Source of the DNA: Oceanicola sp.
Lineage (GTDB): Bacteria > Pseudomonadota > Alphaproteobacteria > Rhodobacterales > Rhodobacteraceae
Length of the DNA: 64,000 bases
Assembly (NCBI GenBank): GCA_017792405.1
Contig: CP051231.1
Coordinates: forward strand, 1,280,011 to 1,344,010
Direction of reading: 5' to 3'
A program made the position numbers and the translations under genes. Position 1 is the stretch's first letter. Each line of letters opens with the position of its first letter. The notes under the pieces were generated by a model. It made no database searches. It had not been told where the DNA came from and saw only the letters and a list, made by a program, of their open reading frames with translations. Shown here in pieces: positions 37,972-47,358 of the stretch.

Positions 37972-38781
37972 ATGGTCGCATTTGAACATGCCGTTGCCCG
38001 GATTGCCGTGTGGAACCTTGGGTGCTTCTTCCCCGCCGGGCCGGAGAAGACCGAGAATCAGATCGAGGGGCTGGCGCTGCTGGATGCCGAGATCGTGGTG
38101 TTGGTGGAGGTGAACCCGGCCAGCTACATCGAAGTGCTGCGCGAGGGGCTGGCGGCCAAGGGGCTGGACTATCAGGCGGTGCTGGTCGAGCAGCCGGTGG
38201 CGCATCAGCACCTCGGCATCCTGCACAAGCAGGGGGTGGAGATCACCGAAAAGCAGATCCTCGATGGCTCGGAGGGAGATTACACCACGGGCCGCCGGGC
38301 GGTGATCGCCGACCTGAAGGTGGGCGAGTTCGAGGCGCATCTGATCGCGGTTCACCTCAAGTCGGGCCGGGGCGCGGGTGAGCAGGCGCTGCGCGACAGC
38401 CAGTGCCGGTTCATCGGTGACTACATCACCACCTATCAGGAGCAGCCCGGAAACCGGCTGAAGACGGTGCTGCTGATGGGGGACTTCAACATGATCCCGG
38501 GGCAGGACGTGAGCAACTTTCACCACCTCGGCGGCGGCGATGTGATGGACTTTTTATCCTGCTGGGATTTGCAGGAAAGGTTCTCGCATATTCTGGAGGG
38601 TGGCCCGGCGAATCTGCTGGACGGCTTTGCGATCAGCCGCATCCCGATCAAGAACCGTGCCTATGTGCGCGGCAGCCTGCGGCTGTTTCCGATGCACTGG
38701 ACGATGGACATGGGCCGCGAGACCTTCCGCGAGGAGGTCAGCGACCATCTGCCTTTCACGGCGACGTTCAAGATCACCTGA
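37972..38781 (+). CDS. Endonuclease/exonuclease/phosphatase family protein
   Basis: A 269-residue EEP-fold protein. The metal and catalytic motifs are visible: IAVWNLGCFF, VVLVEVN (Glu), VLLMGDFNMIPG (D-x-N) and the C-terminal SDHLPF (Asp-His pair). There is no signal peptide. It may cleave DNA, phosphodiesters or phosphoinositides; the family is broad. It follows the SOS-controlled radical SAM gene by 68 bases on the same strand, so it could share damage induction. ATG at 37972 with GGGAGAG upstream. Confidence 0.85.
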   Translation: MVAFEHAVARIAVWNLGCFFPAGPEKTENQIEGLALLDAEIVVLVEVNPASYIEVLREGLAAKGLDYQAVLVEQPVAHQHLGILHKQGVEITEKQILDGSEGDYTTGRRAVIADLKVGEFEAHLIAVHLKSGRGAGEQALRDSQCRFIGDYITTYQEQPGNRLKTVLLMGDFNMIPGQDVSNFHHLGGGDVMDFLSCWDLQERFSHILEGGPANLLDGFAISRIPIKNRAYVRGSLRLFPMHWTMDMGRETFREEVSDHLPFTATFKIT

Positions 38782-38825
38782 GCGGGCGGTATCGTGGCCG
38801 CCCGGTGAGCCGATAGGCGGCGCGA

Positions 38826-39839
38826 TCAGCTCCGGCGGCGGCCACGGCGCTGGCGCTCGGGCGCGGGGCCGTCGCCGGTGCCATCGGAGGCCGAGGAGAA
38901 GCCGCCGAGCTTTTCGGCGATCTCTTCGAGCGTCGGAGCGGCGGCGGCGGGGCGGGTATCGAGCGCCTCGCGCATGGCGGCGAGATGCTCAGGCGTGGTG
39001 CCGCAGCAGCCGCCGATGATCCGCGCGCCCATGTCACGGGCCATGCAGGCGTAGTCGGCCATCAGCTCGGGCGTGCCGTTGTAGTGGATGTGGCCGTCGA
39101 CATACTTGGGGATGCCCGCGTTGCCCTTGGCGACCACCGGAATTTCGGGACCCTCGGCGAGAAAGCCCTTCACGGTGCGCAGCAGGTCGGAGGCGCCGAC
39201 GCCGCAGTTGGCGCCGAATGCGAGCGGGGGCGTGGGCAGCTTGGTGGCGAGTTTCACCATGCTGGAGGAGGTGACCCCCATCATGGTGCGCCCGGCGGTG
39301 TCGAAGCTCATCGTGCCAACCCAGGGCATGCCGGCCAGCGCGCAGGCCTCGGCGGCGGCCTTGTATTCTTCGGGGGCGGAGATGGTCTCTACCCAGAGCA
39401 CATCGGCGCCGCCCTCCTTCAGGCCCTCGGCCTGCTCGTGGAACATCTCCACCGCGTCCTCATGCGTCAGGGTGCCGATGTTGCCCATGATCTCTCCGGT
39501 TGGGCCCATCGAGCCTGCGACCACCACGGTGCGCCCGGACTTGTCGGCCACCTCGCGGCCGATCTCGGCGGCCATGCGGTTGAGTTCGCGCACCCGGCCC
39601 TCGGCGCTGTGCAGTTTCAGCCGCGAGGCGTTGCCGCCGAAGCTGTTGGTCAGGAAGAGGTCGGAGCCGGCATCGACGGCGCCCTTGTAGAGCGCGGCGA
39701 TCCGGTCGGGGTGCTCGTCGTTCCAGAGTTCCGGCGCGTCGCCGGACTGAAGGCCCATGTTGAACAGCGTGGTGCCGGTGGCGCCATCGGTCAGCAGAAA
39801 GGGGCGTTCGGCCAGCAGGTTGGAAAGAGCGTCGGGCAT
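38826..39839 (-). CDS. bmt: Homocysteine S-methyltransferase (Bmt-like), split methionine synthase component
   Basis: A 337-residue homocysteine S-methyltransferase (BHMT/MetH N-terminal type). The zinc ligands are Cys212 (GANCG) and Cys278-Cys279 (GGCCGT), and the LTDGATGTTLFNMGL opening is typical. It transfers a methyl group to homocysteine. Annotated often as betaine-homocysteine methyltransferase, in roseobacters the equivalent protein works with a separate corrinoid protein as a split methionine synthase. The C-terminal tail is low complexity (RQRRGRRRS). The start at 39839 removes a long upstream frame inside the next gene. Confidence 0.88.
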   Translation of the reverse strand: MPDALSNLLAERPFLLTDGATGTTLFNMGLQSGDAPELWNDEHPDRIAALYKGAVDAGSDLFLTNSFGGNASRLKLHSAEGRVRELNRMAAEIGREVADKSGRTVVVAGSMGPTGEIMGNIGTLTHEDAVEMFHEQAEGLKEGGADVLWVETISAPEEYKAAAEACALAGMPWVGTMSFDTAGRTMMGVTSSSMVKLATKLPTPPLAFGANCGVGASDLLRTVKGFLAEGPEIPVVAKGNAGIPKYVDGHIHYNGTPELMADYACMARDMGARIIGGCCGTTPEHLAAMREALDTRPAAAAPTLEEIAEKLGGFSSASDGTGDGPAPERQRRGRRRS

Positions 39840-39945
39840 TGGGGCCTCCGGGCGTTGGGTTGGCGGGTGGGTGCCACAGGGCGCGGCGGGGCGCAACGTC
39901 GAATGCTGCAAGACGTTATGAGGCGCGGGGGCAGGGGTGCGGCGC

Positions 39946-42024
39946 TCAGGAGGCGCGGCGGAGGGGCAGGGCCTCGTCCTGCGGGGCCTCAGGCGTGGCG
40001 TTGGGCGCATAGCGGCCCGGTGCGGCGTGCTCGGGTCCGAGGTGCGGCAGCGGGCGGGGCCGGGCGATGCGGCGGGCGATGTCGACCGCGGCGAAGGAGA
40101 GGGCGAGGCGGTTCGGCGCGGCGATGTAGAGCCGTTCCCAGCGCGGGGCGAAGCAGGCCTTGAACTGGCGCAGCCCGGCCCCGCCGGAGGCCTCGTCGAG
40201 CCGGGCGCGGAGGGCGGAAAAAAGCGCACTTTCAGGGTCTTCCTCCGCAAGCCCGGTCTGCCGCAGCGGCACAGCGGCGAGCGACAGGCGCAGGCAGCCG
40301 CGCCGGGCGGCATCCGCGATAGCGCGTGCGACGAGAGCGTGCATGGTGCCGTCAGGGGCGGAAGGGCCACCCGGCTCCTGCTCTGGCAGGGTGCGCATGA
40401 GGTCGAGCACCCATTCAAGGGTTGAGACGTGGAAGCTGGCAAAGCCGAGGATGCGGCCCTCTGCGCGGGCGATGTAGCGGTATTGGTGGCCAATGTAGGT
40501 GGCGCAGAACCGTCCCATCGAAAATCCGCGAGCGCCGGCGCGCGTGGCCTCCCATGCCTCGGAGACGGCGGCCATCTCGGCGGCGGTGGCCGGGTCGGGG
40601 GGACCGATCTCGCGGGTGATTTCGATGCCGGCCTTTGCGGCGCGGCGCAGCTTGCGGCGGAGTTGACGGTGATCGGGGCTGTCGACGGAAAAGCCGAGCG
40701 GCTCGATCACCGCCTCCTCTGAGACAGGCAACACCCGAAAGCCCGCGCGGCGAGCGGTGGCGGCCATGCGGGGGCCGGCCTTGTAGATCACCGGGGCGAG
40801 GCCGCGCGCGCGGGCCTCGGCGCGCAGCGCGGCGAGCCAGTGCCGCCGCTCACCCCACGGCCCGAAAGGGGCACCGAGGGCGACGAGGGCGGAGCCGGTA
40901 GGGCCAGCCGCCCATCCGCCACCCGCGCCGGGGGCCTCGAGCCAGCCTAGCTCGCCCTGACGGATCAGCCCGGCCTCGGCGCGGCGGGCGGTGGCGAGGT
41001 GCCATGCGAGATCCTCCGAAGGCGGTCGCCCGGCGCGGCGAAATACGGGGCGAAAGCTCGATTTGTCCTCGCGTTCCTGCCGCAGGGTGGCCAGCGACCG
41101 GACAGGCCCGATCGCCGCTGCAAGCAACCCCAGCCCGGCAGGCAGGGCATAGTAGACCAGCCGGAAGCCGAGGATGGCGCAGGAGAGGGCGGTGCCATCG
41201 ACCTGTGCCAGAAGCAGCAGAAGCGCTGCCTCGAAGGGGCCTGCGCCGCCCGGTGTGCCGCCCATGATGCCCGCGCCGAGGGCCAGCAGGAAGGCGGGCA
41301 GGAGGGTGAGGTAGGCAAGGTCGGTGCCGGGGGGCAGCAGGAGCCAGAAGGCGAGCGCGGCGGCGGCACAGTCGAGCGTGGCGAAAAGGGCGATGCGGGT
41401 GGCGAGCCAGATCGAGGGCAGGCGGGGCAATCGCGAGAGCCCGCCCCAGTGGGGCGGCCAGAGGCAGAGCGCCACGACGAAAGCGCCTAGCGCCAGGCCG
41501 GCGGCGCCAACGGCTTGGGCGAAGGGGAAGGTGGAGGGTAGCACGAGCAGGCACAGCGAGGTGAACAGGCCCCACCCGGCGAGAAAAGATAGTGCCACGG
41601 CGGCGGTGACGCCGAGGGCACGGGCTAGCCCGAGGCCCGGCAGCATCCGCCAGCGCAGCAGCGCGCCGATGACCAGCCCGAAGCCGGTAGATTGGCTGAC
41701 GGCGATTGCGGTGACGCCCGCGCCCTGCACGGCGTCCTCGTTCTGCCCGGTTGACAGCCAGCGGTGAATGGCGAGGTCGTAACGCCCGAGCGCCCAGAAA
41801 CTGACCGTGGTCATACAAAACGCGCCGACCCAGCGTGAGCCGGGCAAAGCCGAGAGCTGGGCCCAGCCTGCACCGAGGTCGAGCCCGTGAAGCCAGCCCG
41901 CCAGCAGGGGAAGAAGTGCCAGCACGCCCAGGATAGGCAGGCCCTGCCGCAGCACCAGCCTGCCGAGGCCCGCCTCCTTCAGCGTGCCGGCAGCGCGTTG
42001 CAACCCGTGAGAAACCTTGCCCAT
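39946..42024 (-). CDS. MprF-like phosphatidylglycerol lysyltransferase-domain protein
   Basis: A 692-residue membrane protein. The N-terminal half (about 25-310) has eight or more hydrophobic helices of the flippase type. The C-terminal half (about 325-660) is a DUF2156/GNAT-like aminoacyltransferase with FRVLPVSEEAVIEPLGF and RRKLRRAAKAGIEI. MprF proteins attach lysine or alanine to phosphatidylglycerol and flip the lipid, giving resistance to cationic peptides. The aminoacyl donor is not predictable. ATG at 42024 sits close to a GC-rich leader. Confidence 0.8.
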   Translation of the reverse strand: MGKVSHGLQRAAGTLKEAGLGRLVLRQGLPILGVLALLPLLAGWLHGLDLGAGWAQLSALPGSRWVGAFCMTTVSFWALGRYDLAIHRWLSTGQNEDAVQGAGVTAIAVSQSTGFGLVIGALLRWRMLPGLGLARALGVTAAVALSFLAGWGLFTSLCLLVLPSTFPFAQAVGAAGLALGAFVVALCLWPPHWGGLSRLPRLPSIWLATRIALFATLDCAAAALAFWLLLPPGTDLAYLTLLPAFLLALGAGIMGGTPGGAGPFEAALLLLLAQVDGTALSCAILGFRLVYYALPAGLGLLAAAIGPVRSLATLRQEREDKSSFRPVFRRAGRPPSEDLAWHLATARRAEAGLIRQGELGWLEAPGAGGGWAAGPTGSALVALGAPFGPWGERRHWLAALRAEARARGLAPVIYKAGPRMAATARRAGFRVLPVSEEAVIEPLGFSVDSPDHRQLRRKLRRAAKAGIEITREIGPPDPATAAEMAAVSEAWEATRAGARGFSMGRFCATYIGHQYRYIARAEGRILGFASFHVSTLEWVLDLMRTLPEQEPGGPSAPDGTMHALVARAIADAARRGCLRLSLAAVPLRQTGLAEEDPESALFSALRARLDEASGGAGLRQFKACFAPRWERLYIAAPNRLALSFAAVDIARRIARPRPLPHLGPEHAAPGRYAPNATPEAPQDEALPLRRAS

Positions 42025-42096
42025 TCCGCCTCCTGATGCGGATCTCTGGGCAGGGTGCTATCAGCGCGGAATGACCAAGGGCTTAACCGCGCTCGC

Positions 42097-42130
42097 AAAA
42101 AAGAAAACGGCCGGGCAGGGCCGGCCGTTT
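42097..42130 (-). terminator. Rho-independent terminator after the zeta-subunit gene
   Basis: On the minus strand AAACGGCCGG / CCGGCCGTTT encloses a 6-base loop and is followed by TTCTTTTTT, 28 bases after the DUF1476 stop. It is a strong intrinsic terminator ending that single-gene transcript. Confidence 0.9.
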
Positions 42131-42158
42131 GCATCGAGGTCGTAGAAGGGAAAGAGCC

Positions 42159-42473
42159 TCAGCTCTCTTCCATCAACTGGGCCTTGGCCTCGGCCATCAT
42201 CGCCTTCATCTGGGCGCGGACGGTGGCCTCGTCGGCCAGATCGCCGAGGTCACCCTTGACCTTGCGATACACGTCCTCGTCGCCCGCCTCTTCGAAGTCG
42301 GCCTTCACCACCTCCTTGGCGTATTCAACGGCGTCGTCGCCAGCTTTGCCCAGCAGGCCGGCGGCCCAGAGGCCCAAAAGCTTGTTGCGCCGCGCTTCAG
42401 CCTTGAACTGCATCTCGGCGTCGTGGGCGAACTTGTTTTCAAACGCGTTTTCGCGATCGTCGAAGGTGGACAT
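42159..42473 (-). CDS. F1-ATPase inhibitor, zeta subunit (DUF1476)
   Basis: A 104-residue, mostly helical protein of DUF1476 (MSTFDDRENAFENKFAHDAE start, then KAEARRNKLLGLWAAGLLG). The family includes the zeta subunit, the natural inhibitor of the alphaproteobacterial F1-ATPase, which inserts its N-terminus between catalytic subunits to stop wasteful ATP hydrolysis. ATG at 42473 follows GGGAGG. The gene is alone, bounded by its own terminator, and lies apart from the atp operon, which is usual. Confidence 0.88.
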   Translation of the reverse strand: MSTFDDRENAFENKFAHDAEMQFKAEARRNKLLGLWAAGLLGKAGDDAVEYAKEVVKADFEEAGDEDVYRKVKGDLGDLADEATVRAQMKAMMAEAKAQLMEES

Positions 42474-42560
42474 GGGGGCCTCCCGGTTTGAATCTTTGTC
42501 TCTATTTAAGAGCCCCGGGCCGGGATGGGAAGGCGCGAAAGGGCGAAAGCGCCGACAGGC

Positions 42561-43583
42561 TCAGCTTTCGAGCCCGAAGAGCTGTGCAAGCCGGGTGGCG
42601 GCGGCGTCGCGCTCGGCCTCGGGGCGGGTGCCACGGGCCAGCAGCGCGCGGGCCCGGTCGAGTGCGGCTTCGGTGCGCCCGGCCTCAAGGTCGGCGGTCA
42701 TGGCGTCGAGCCAGGGCACCTGCTCGTCCTCGGTGAGCCCGTCGGTGACGGCGGCGACGAGGAGGGTGGTGATTTCATCCTCCCACGTGGCCCGGTCTTC
42801 GTCCGAGGCTGCCGGGGCCGGGGCCGGAGCAACAGGCGCAGGGGCTGCGGGCTGCGACGCGGGCAGGGCGGCGGGCGGTGTTCCGCCCGCGTGGGTGGAG
42901 AGTTCCAGCACCGCGCTGTGGGCGCTGCGGTCGACCAGAAGCTCATCGGCGTCGATCCCGAGGGCGGCGAGCAGGGCGGCTTGCCTGCTGGGCGAGATCA
43001 GCCCGCCGGGATCGGATGGATCGGGCGGCGCTTCTTCTTCCAGCGGGTGGGGGCTGCCGGTCTGGCTGCGCTGCCAGTCATCTTCGGCGGAGGCGCGGTG
43101 GATGCGGAGTGCCCGGACAACGGCGCCGCCGCGAAAGACGGTGAAACCATATTCGCCGCCCGGATGGCGACCGCCGGTGAGGCGGAAGGCCAGCACCTCG
43201 GCCTTCGGCAAGGCACGGCTGAGGGCGGCGAGACGCGGGGAGGGGCCGGCATCGGAGCGCTCGCGGAACTCGATCAGCGTGTGCTTGGCAGGGCCGATGG
43301 GGGCAGAAAGGCGGATCTCGCGGTCGGCACCGCCAAAGCCCATGTCATCGACCATCTCGCGGGCGAGCACCCCTGCGGGCAGGGTGCCACGGGGTTGCAC
43401 GAGGAGCGGGGTGGCGGGAGTTGGCGCAGCGGCGCGGCGGCCGATGAGGCGGCCCAGAAGGCCTGCTTGTTTGCCTTTGCCGTTGGCGGGATCGGGGGCC
43501 TCGGCCCGGGCCAGGGCCTGCGCCACATCGCGCGGCGGCGCATCGACGAGGGCAAAATCCAACACTGCAAAATCTTCAACCAT
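42561..43583 (-). CDS. Hypothetical protein, lineage-specific
   Basis: A 340-residue protein with no recognised domain. Residues 1-60 start MVEDFAVLDFALVDAPPRDV. The middle (about 70-200) is a mixed alpha/beta segment with FRLTGGRHPGGEYGFTVFRG. A Pro/Ala-rich linker follows (PAAPAPVAPAPAPAAS), then a helical C-terminus. No signal or membrane helix. The start at 43583 has a GGGGGG tract upstream; a longer upstream reading is rejected. It faces purC with a 222-base gap. Function unknown. Confidence 0.6.
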   Translation of the reverse strand: MVEDFAVLDFALVDAPPRDVAQALARAEAPDPANGKGKQAGLLGRLIGRRAAAPTPATPLLVQPRGTLPAGVLAREMVDDMGFGGADREIRLSAPIGPAKHTLIEFRERSDAGPSPRLAALSRALPKAEVLAFRLTGGRHPGGEYGFTVFRGGAVVRALRIHRASAEDDWQRSQTGSPHPLEEEAPPDPSDPGGLISPSRQAALLAALGIDADELLVDRSAHSAVLELSTHAGGTPPAALPASQPAAPAPVAPAPAPAASDEDRATWEDEITTLLVAAVTDGLTEDEQVPWLDAMTADLEAGRTEAALDRARALLARGTRPEAERDAAATRLAQLFGLES

Positions 43584-43805
43584 GATCCCCCCGAAGGCCC
43601 TGCGCCGCCCTCCTGCGGCCCGGCAGGCACAACCTAACCGCAGCGCTCTCCGGGGCCAAGCCTTGCCGGAGGTAACCGCGCGGCTGTGCGCCGCGCCGTG
43701 TGGGCTTTGCTCCGCTTGCGGCTGCGGCATCGTTGCACTATAGCCCGCCTAGTGAAGCGTGGCCCTTTCCGGAGCCGCGCCCTGCTGCATCTGGATTGGA
43801 CCGAA

Positions 43806-44570
43806 ATGGCACGACGCAAGCTCGTCTACGAAGGCAAGGCCAAGATTCTTTACGAGGGCCCCGAGCCCGGCACTCTGGTGCAGTATTTCAAGGATGATGC
43901 CACCGCGTTCAACGCCGAGAAGAAGGCGACGATCGAGGGCAAGGGCGTGCTGAACAACCGGCTGTCCGAGTTCTTTATGACCGGGCTGAACAACATTGGC
44001 GTGCCGACCCACTTTCTGAAGCGGCTGAACATGCGCGAGCAGCTGATCCGCTCGGTGGAGATCGTGCCGCTCGAGGTGATCGTGCGCAACTTCGCTGCGG
44101 GCTCGATGGCCAAGCGGCTCGGGCTGGAAGAAGGCACGCAACTGCCGCGCCCGATCATCGAGTTCTCTTACAAGGACGACAAGCTGGGTGACCCGCTTGT
44201 GCCCGAGGAATACATCATCGCCTTCGGCTGGGCGACGCAGCAGGATCTCGACGACATCGTGGCGCTGGCGCTGCGGGTGAACGATTACCTCAGCGGCGTG
44301 ATGTATGGCGTTGGTATCAAGCTGATCGACTTCAAGATCGAGGTCGGCCGGATTTGGGAGAACGATTACATGCGGCTTATCGTGGCCGATGAGATCAGCC
44401 CCGACAGCTGCCGCCTGTGGGATCTGGAGACCGGTCAGAAGCTCGACAAGGACGTGTTCCGCCGCGATCTCGGCTCGCTGACCGATGCCTATACCGAAGT
44501 TGCCCGCCGCCTTGGCGTGCTGCCCAAGGGCGGCGCCGCGCCGATGGGCAAACCGACCCTGATCAACTGA
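43806..44570 (+). CDS. purC: SAICAR synthetase
   Basis: A 254-residue phosphoribosylaminoimidazole-succinocarboxamide synthase, joining aspartate to CAIR in purine synthesis. It shows [20 protein letters not shown], then [20 protein letters not shown] and [17 protein letters not shown] with [10 protein letters not shown]. The start at 43806 matches the usual N-terminus. purS follows by 11 bases. The enzyme is of the short, monofunctional type. Confidence 0.96.
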   Translation: MARRKLVYEGKAKILYEGPEPGTLVQYFKDDATAFNAEKKATIEGKGVLNNRLSEFFMTGLNNIGVPTHFLKRLNMREQLIRSVEIVPLEVIVRNFAAGSMAKRLGLEEGTQLPRPIIEFSYKDDKLGDPLVPEEYIIAFGWATQQDLDDIVALALRVNDYLSGVMYGVGIKLIDFKIEVGRIWENDYMRLIVADEISPDSCRLWDLETGQKLDKDVFRRDLGSLTDAYTEVARRLGVLPKGGAAPMGKPTLIN

Positions 44571-44581
44571 GGAGAGCCGCC

Positions 44582-44809
44582 ATGAAGGTGCGTGTGGACG
44601 TGATGCTGAAACAGGGCGTGCTCGACCCGCAGGGCGAGGCGGTGAAATCGGCTCTGGGCGCGCTTGGGTTCGGCGGCGTCGAGGGCGTGCGTCAGGGCAA
44701 GGTGATCGAGCTGGATCTGGCCGAGGGCACCACTGAGGCCGACGTGAAAGCGATGTGCGAGAAGCTGCTCGCCAACACGGTGATCGAGAGCTACGCGATC
44801 CATATGTAA
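44582..44809 (+). CDS. purS: FGAM synthase subunit PurS
   Basis: A 75-residue small subunit of the three-part formylglycinamidine ribonucleotide synthase (PurL-PurQ-PurS). Matching features are MKVRVDVMLKQGVLDPQGEA, the GVEGVRQGKVIELDL strand and a C-terminal ANTVIESYAIHM. GAGGAG-like bases precede the ATG. Its partner purQ is separated by two genes (a DUF3592 protein and an alcohol dehydrogenase), unusual for this operon. Confidence 0.95.
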   Translation: MKVRVDVMLKQGVLDPQGEAVKSALGALGFGGVEGVRQGKVIELDLAEGTTEADVKAMCEKLLANTVIESYAIHM

Positions 44810-44891
44810 GCGGCGGGGCGGCTGCCTCCCCCACGCCGGGTCGTAGCGCTGGCCACTGGACGCGGAGGGCGGCGGACGCCAAACTCCGCCC

Positions 44892-45386
44892 ATGGCAGAC
44901 GCATTCCTCTTCCGCACCCGCTATGACGGGGTTCGTGAAATCTCTGGCCGGATGTGGCTGCTCGTCTGGGTGCTTCCGGCGTTGCTCCTCTTAGCGGCGA
45001 TCCTTTTTGCCGCCGAAGCTTTGATTGCCCCGATGGGCATGGCGGAGGCCGAGGGCGAGGTGGTCGAACTGCGCGAATATGAGGGCTGGTCGCCGCTGGA
45101 GGGCGATGTGACCAACTACGCCCCGGTCTTTCGCTACAGCCGCTCTGACGGGCGCGAGGCTCAGGCCAGCGCGGGGATGTCGCACTCCGAGTGGAACTTC
45201 CCCGTCGGCTCGACCCTGACCATCCTCTATGACCCCGACAGCAACGGCGACGTGCGTATTCCCGGCCCGTGGAACTGGCTGATACCGGGAGCGCTGGCGG
45301 CACTCGCCTTGGCCACGGCAGTGCCGGCCGGGATTGTCAGCCTGCTGCTGCTGGGATGGCGGCGCAGGGGTGTGGCAGCCACCTGA
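44892..45386 (+). CDS. DUF3592-type membrane protein
   Basis: A 164-residue protein with two hydrophobic helices (about 23-45 and 130-155) flanking an extracytoplasmic domain. The domain includes AEGEVVELREYEGW, YAPVFRYSRSDG and FPVGSTLTILYDPDSNGDVR, the pattern of DUF3592. Function is unknown. It is encoded between purS and purQ but has no evident link to purine synthesis, so it looks inserted. ATG at 44892. Confidence 0.75.
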   Translation: MADAFLFRTRYDGVREISGRMWLLVWVLPALLLLAAILFAAEALIAPMGMAEAEGEVVELREYEGWSPLEGDVTNYAPVFRYSRSDGREAQASAGMSHSEWNFPVGSTLTILYDPDSNGDVRIPGPWNWLIPGALAALALATAVPAGIVSLLLLGWRRRGVAAT

Positions 45387-45492
45387 CCCACAGCCTTCGG
45401 TCTGCACTCCGGTCATACCGCGCAAGGGCAACTGGCTTTGATCGGCGATCCGGGCTAAGGCAGCGCAAACCGCTCAAACCACGGGATTCGCC

Positions 45493-46536
45493 TTGAAAGC
45501 CGCTCTCCTCACAGAGTTCCGCGCCGCGCTGGCCATCGAGAGCTTGCCGGAGCCGGAGTGCCCGCCGGATGGGATGGTGCTGGAGGTTCTGGCCAGCGGC
45601 ATCTGCCGGTCTGACTGGCATGTGTGGACGGGGGCGGACCCGGATGTGAGCCTGCCGCATGTGCCGGGCCACGAGTTTTGCGGGGTGATCCGCGAGGTGG
45701 GGCAGGGCGTGAGCCGCTGGAAGGCGGGCGACCGGGTGATTGCGCCCTTCATCCTTGCCTGTGGCGGCTGCCCCGATTGCCAGAGCGGAAACCAGACGAT
45801 TTGCGCCAGCCAGGTTCTGCCGGGCTTCACCCATGCGGGCAGCTTTGCCGAGCGCATCGCCGTGCCGCGCGCGGATGTGAACCTGGCCGCTCTTCCCGAT
45901 GGGATGGACCCGGCGCTCGCCGCCTCGCTGGGGTGCCGGGCGACCACGGCATGGCACGGGCTCACCGGCCGCGCAGAGCTCAAGGCGGGTGAATGGCTCG
46001 CTGTCTGGGGCTCGGGTGGTGTCGGGCTTTCGGCTATGATGATCGCACGGGCGCTTGGCGCGCGGGTGATCATGGTGGATGTGGTCGAGGAGAAGCTCGC
46101 CCATGCCAAAGCCCTGGGGGCCGACGCGGTGGTGAATGCCGCTGCGGGCGACCCGGTGGAGGCGGTGCGCGAGATCACCAAAGGCGGGGCCGATCTGGCG
46201 CTGGAGGCGCTCGGGATCGGTCAGACCACGGCCAACGCATTGAAATGCCTGCGCAAACTGGGCCGCATGGTACAGATCGGGATGCCTGCGGGTGAGCATG
46301 TGAACATGACCCTGCCGTGGGATGCTGTCTATTCCGGCCAGCTTGCGATTTACGGCACGCGCGGCATGCCCGCGTGGCGCTACCCTTCGCTGCTCTCACT
46401 CATCGAGAGTGGCCAGCTCGATCTTTCGCCGCTCATCGCCCGGCGCGTGGCCCTCTCTGACGCCAGCGCCGAGCTCGCCCTCTTCGACGGTGCCGCCCCT
46501 CCCGGCGTGGCCGTCATCACCGATTTCACCCGCTGA
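45493..46536 (+). CDS. Zinc-dependent alcohol dehydrogenase
   Basis: A 347-residue medium-chain dehydrogenase. The catalytic zinc ligands are in SGICRSDWHVW and GHEFCG. The structural zinc cysteines are in CGGCPDCQSGNQTIC (four Cys), and the NAD-binding turn is VWGSGGVGLSAMMIA. It oxidises an alcohol or polyol, with substrate unknown. It starts with TTG at 45493 because no closer ATG/GTG yields the expected N-terminus. It lies between purS and purQ, probably an insertion into that operon. Confidence 0.88.
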   Translation: MKAALLTEFRAALAIESLPEPECPPDGMVLEVLASGICRSDWHVWTGADPDVSLPHVPGHEFCGVIREVGQGVSRWKAGDRVIAPFILACGGCPDCQSGNQTICASQVLPGFTHAGSFAERIAVPRADVNLAALPDGMDPALAASLGCRATTAWHGLTGRAELKAGEWLAVWGSGGVGLSAMMIARALGARVIMVDVVEEKLAHAKALGADAVVNAAAGDPVEAVREITKGGADLALEALGIGQTTANALKCLRKLGRMVQIGMPAGEHVNMTLPWDAVYSGQLAIYGTRGMPAWRYPSLLSLIESGQLDLSPLIARRVALSDASAELALFDGAAPPGVAVITDFTR

Positions 46537-46551
46537 CTCAGGAGACAGCCC

Positions 46552-47220
46552 ATGAAAGCCGCCGTCATCACCTTTCCCGGCTCCAATTGCGACCGTGACC
46601 TTGCCGTGGCCTTCGAGGCCGCCGGGTTCGATGTGGCGCGGGTATGGCATAAGGATACCGACCTGCCGCAGGGCATCGACGTGGTGGGCATCCCCGGCGG
46701 GTTCTCTTTTGGCGACTACCTGCGCTGCGGCGCGATTGCGGCCAACTCGCCGATCTGCCGGTCGGTTGTGGCCCATGCCGAGGCGGGCGGGTTTGTGCTG
46801 GGCATCTGCAACGGCTTTCAGGTGCTTTGCGAGACCGGCCTGTTGCCGGGTGTGCTGATGCGGAACGCGGGGCTAAAGTTTGTTTGCCGCAACGTGGGGC
46901 TGACGGTGGCGAGCGCCGAGAGCGCCTTCACCTCGGGCTACGCGCAGGGCGATGAACTGGTGATCCCGGTGGCGCACCATGACGGCAACTACAACGTCGA
47001 CCCCGAGGGGCTGGCGGCGCTGGAGACCGAGGGGCGCGTCGCCTTCCGCTACACTGACAACCCGAATGGATCGATGAGCGATATTGCCGGGGTTCTCTCG
47101 GATAACCGGCGGGTGCTGGGGATGATGCCGCACCCGGAGCGGGCGGTGGATGCCAAGCACGGCGGCACCGATGGCCGGGCGATGTTTGCCGGTCTTGCTG
47201 AGGCGCTGGTTTCGGCCTGA
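46552..47220 (+). CDS. purQ: FGAM synthase glutaminase subunit PurQ
   Basis: A 222-residue class I glutamine amidotransferase that supplies ammonia to PurL. The nucleophile cysteine is in [11 protein letters not shown], the triad His and Glu are in [10 protein letters not shown], and [14 protein letters not shown] opens the protein. AGGAGA lies eight bases before the ATG. purL is not in the window. PurS lies 1.7 kb upstream, separated by two unrelated genes. Confidence 0.96.
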   Translation: MKAAVITFPGSNCDRDLAVAFEAAGFDVARVWHKDTDLPQGIDVVGIPGGFSFGDYLRCGAIAANSPICRSVVAHAEAGGFVLGICNGFQVLCETGLLPGVLMRNAGLKFVCRNVGLTVASAESAFTSGYAQGDELVIPVAHHDGNYNVDPEGLAALETEGRVAFRYTDNPNGSMSDIAGVLSDNRRVLGMMPHPERAVDAKHGGTDGRAMFAGLAEALVSA

Positions 47221-47358
47221 GACCGGGGCAGGACTGCTCATCGGGGGCTTGATGGCGCTTGCGCATTTGCGCGGGGCGAGGGCGGGTGCGGCTCACTTCG
47301 GCGGCACCTGAGATGCCAATGCCTTTCCCAAAGCGCCGCCGCAGCATAGAGTTGCACG

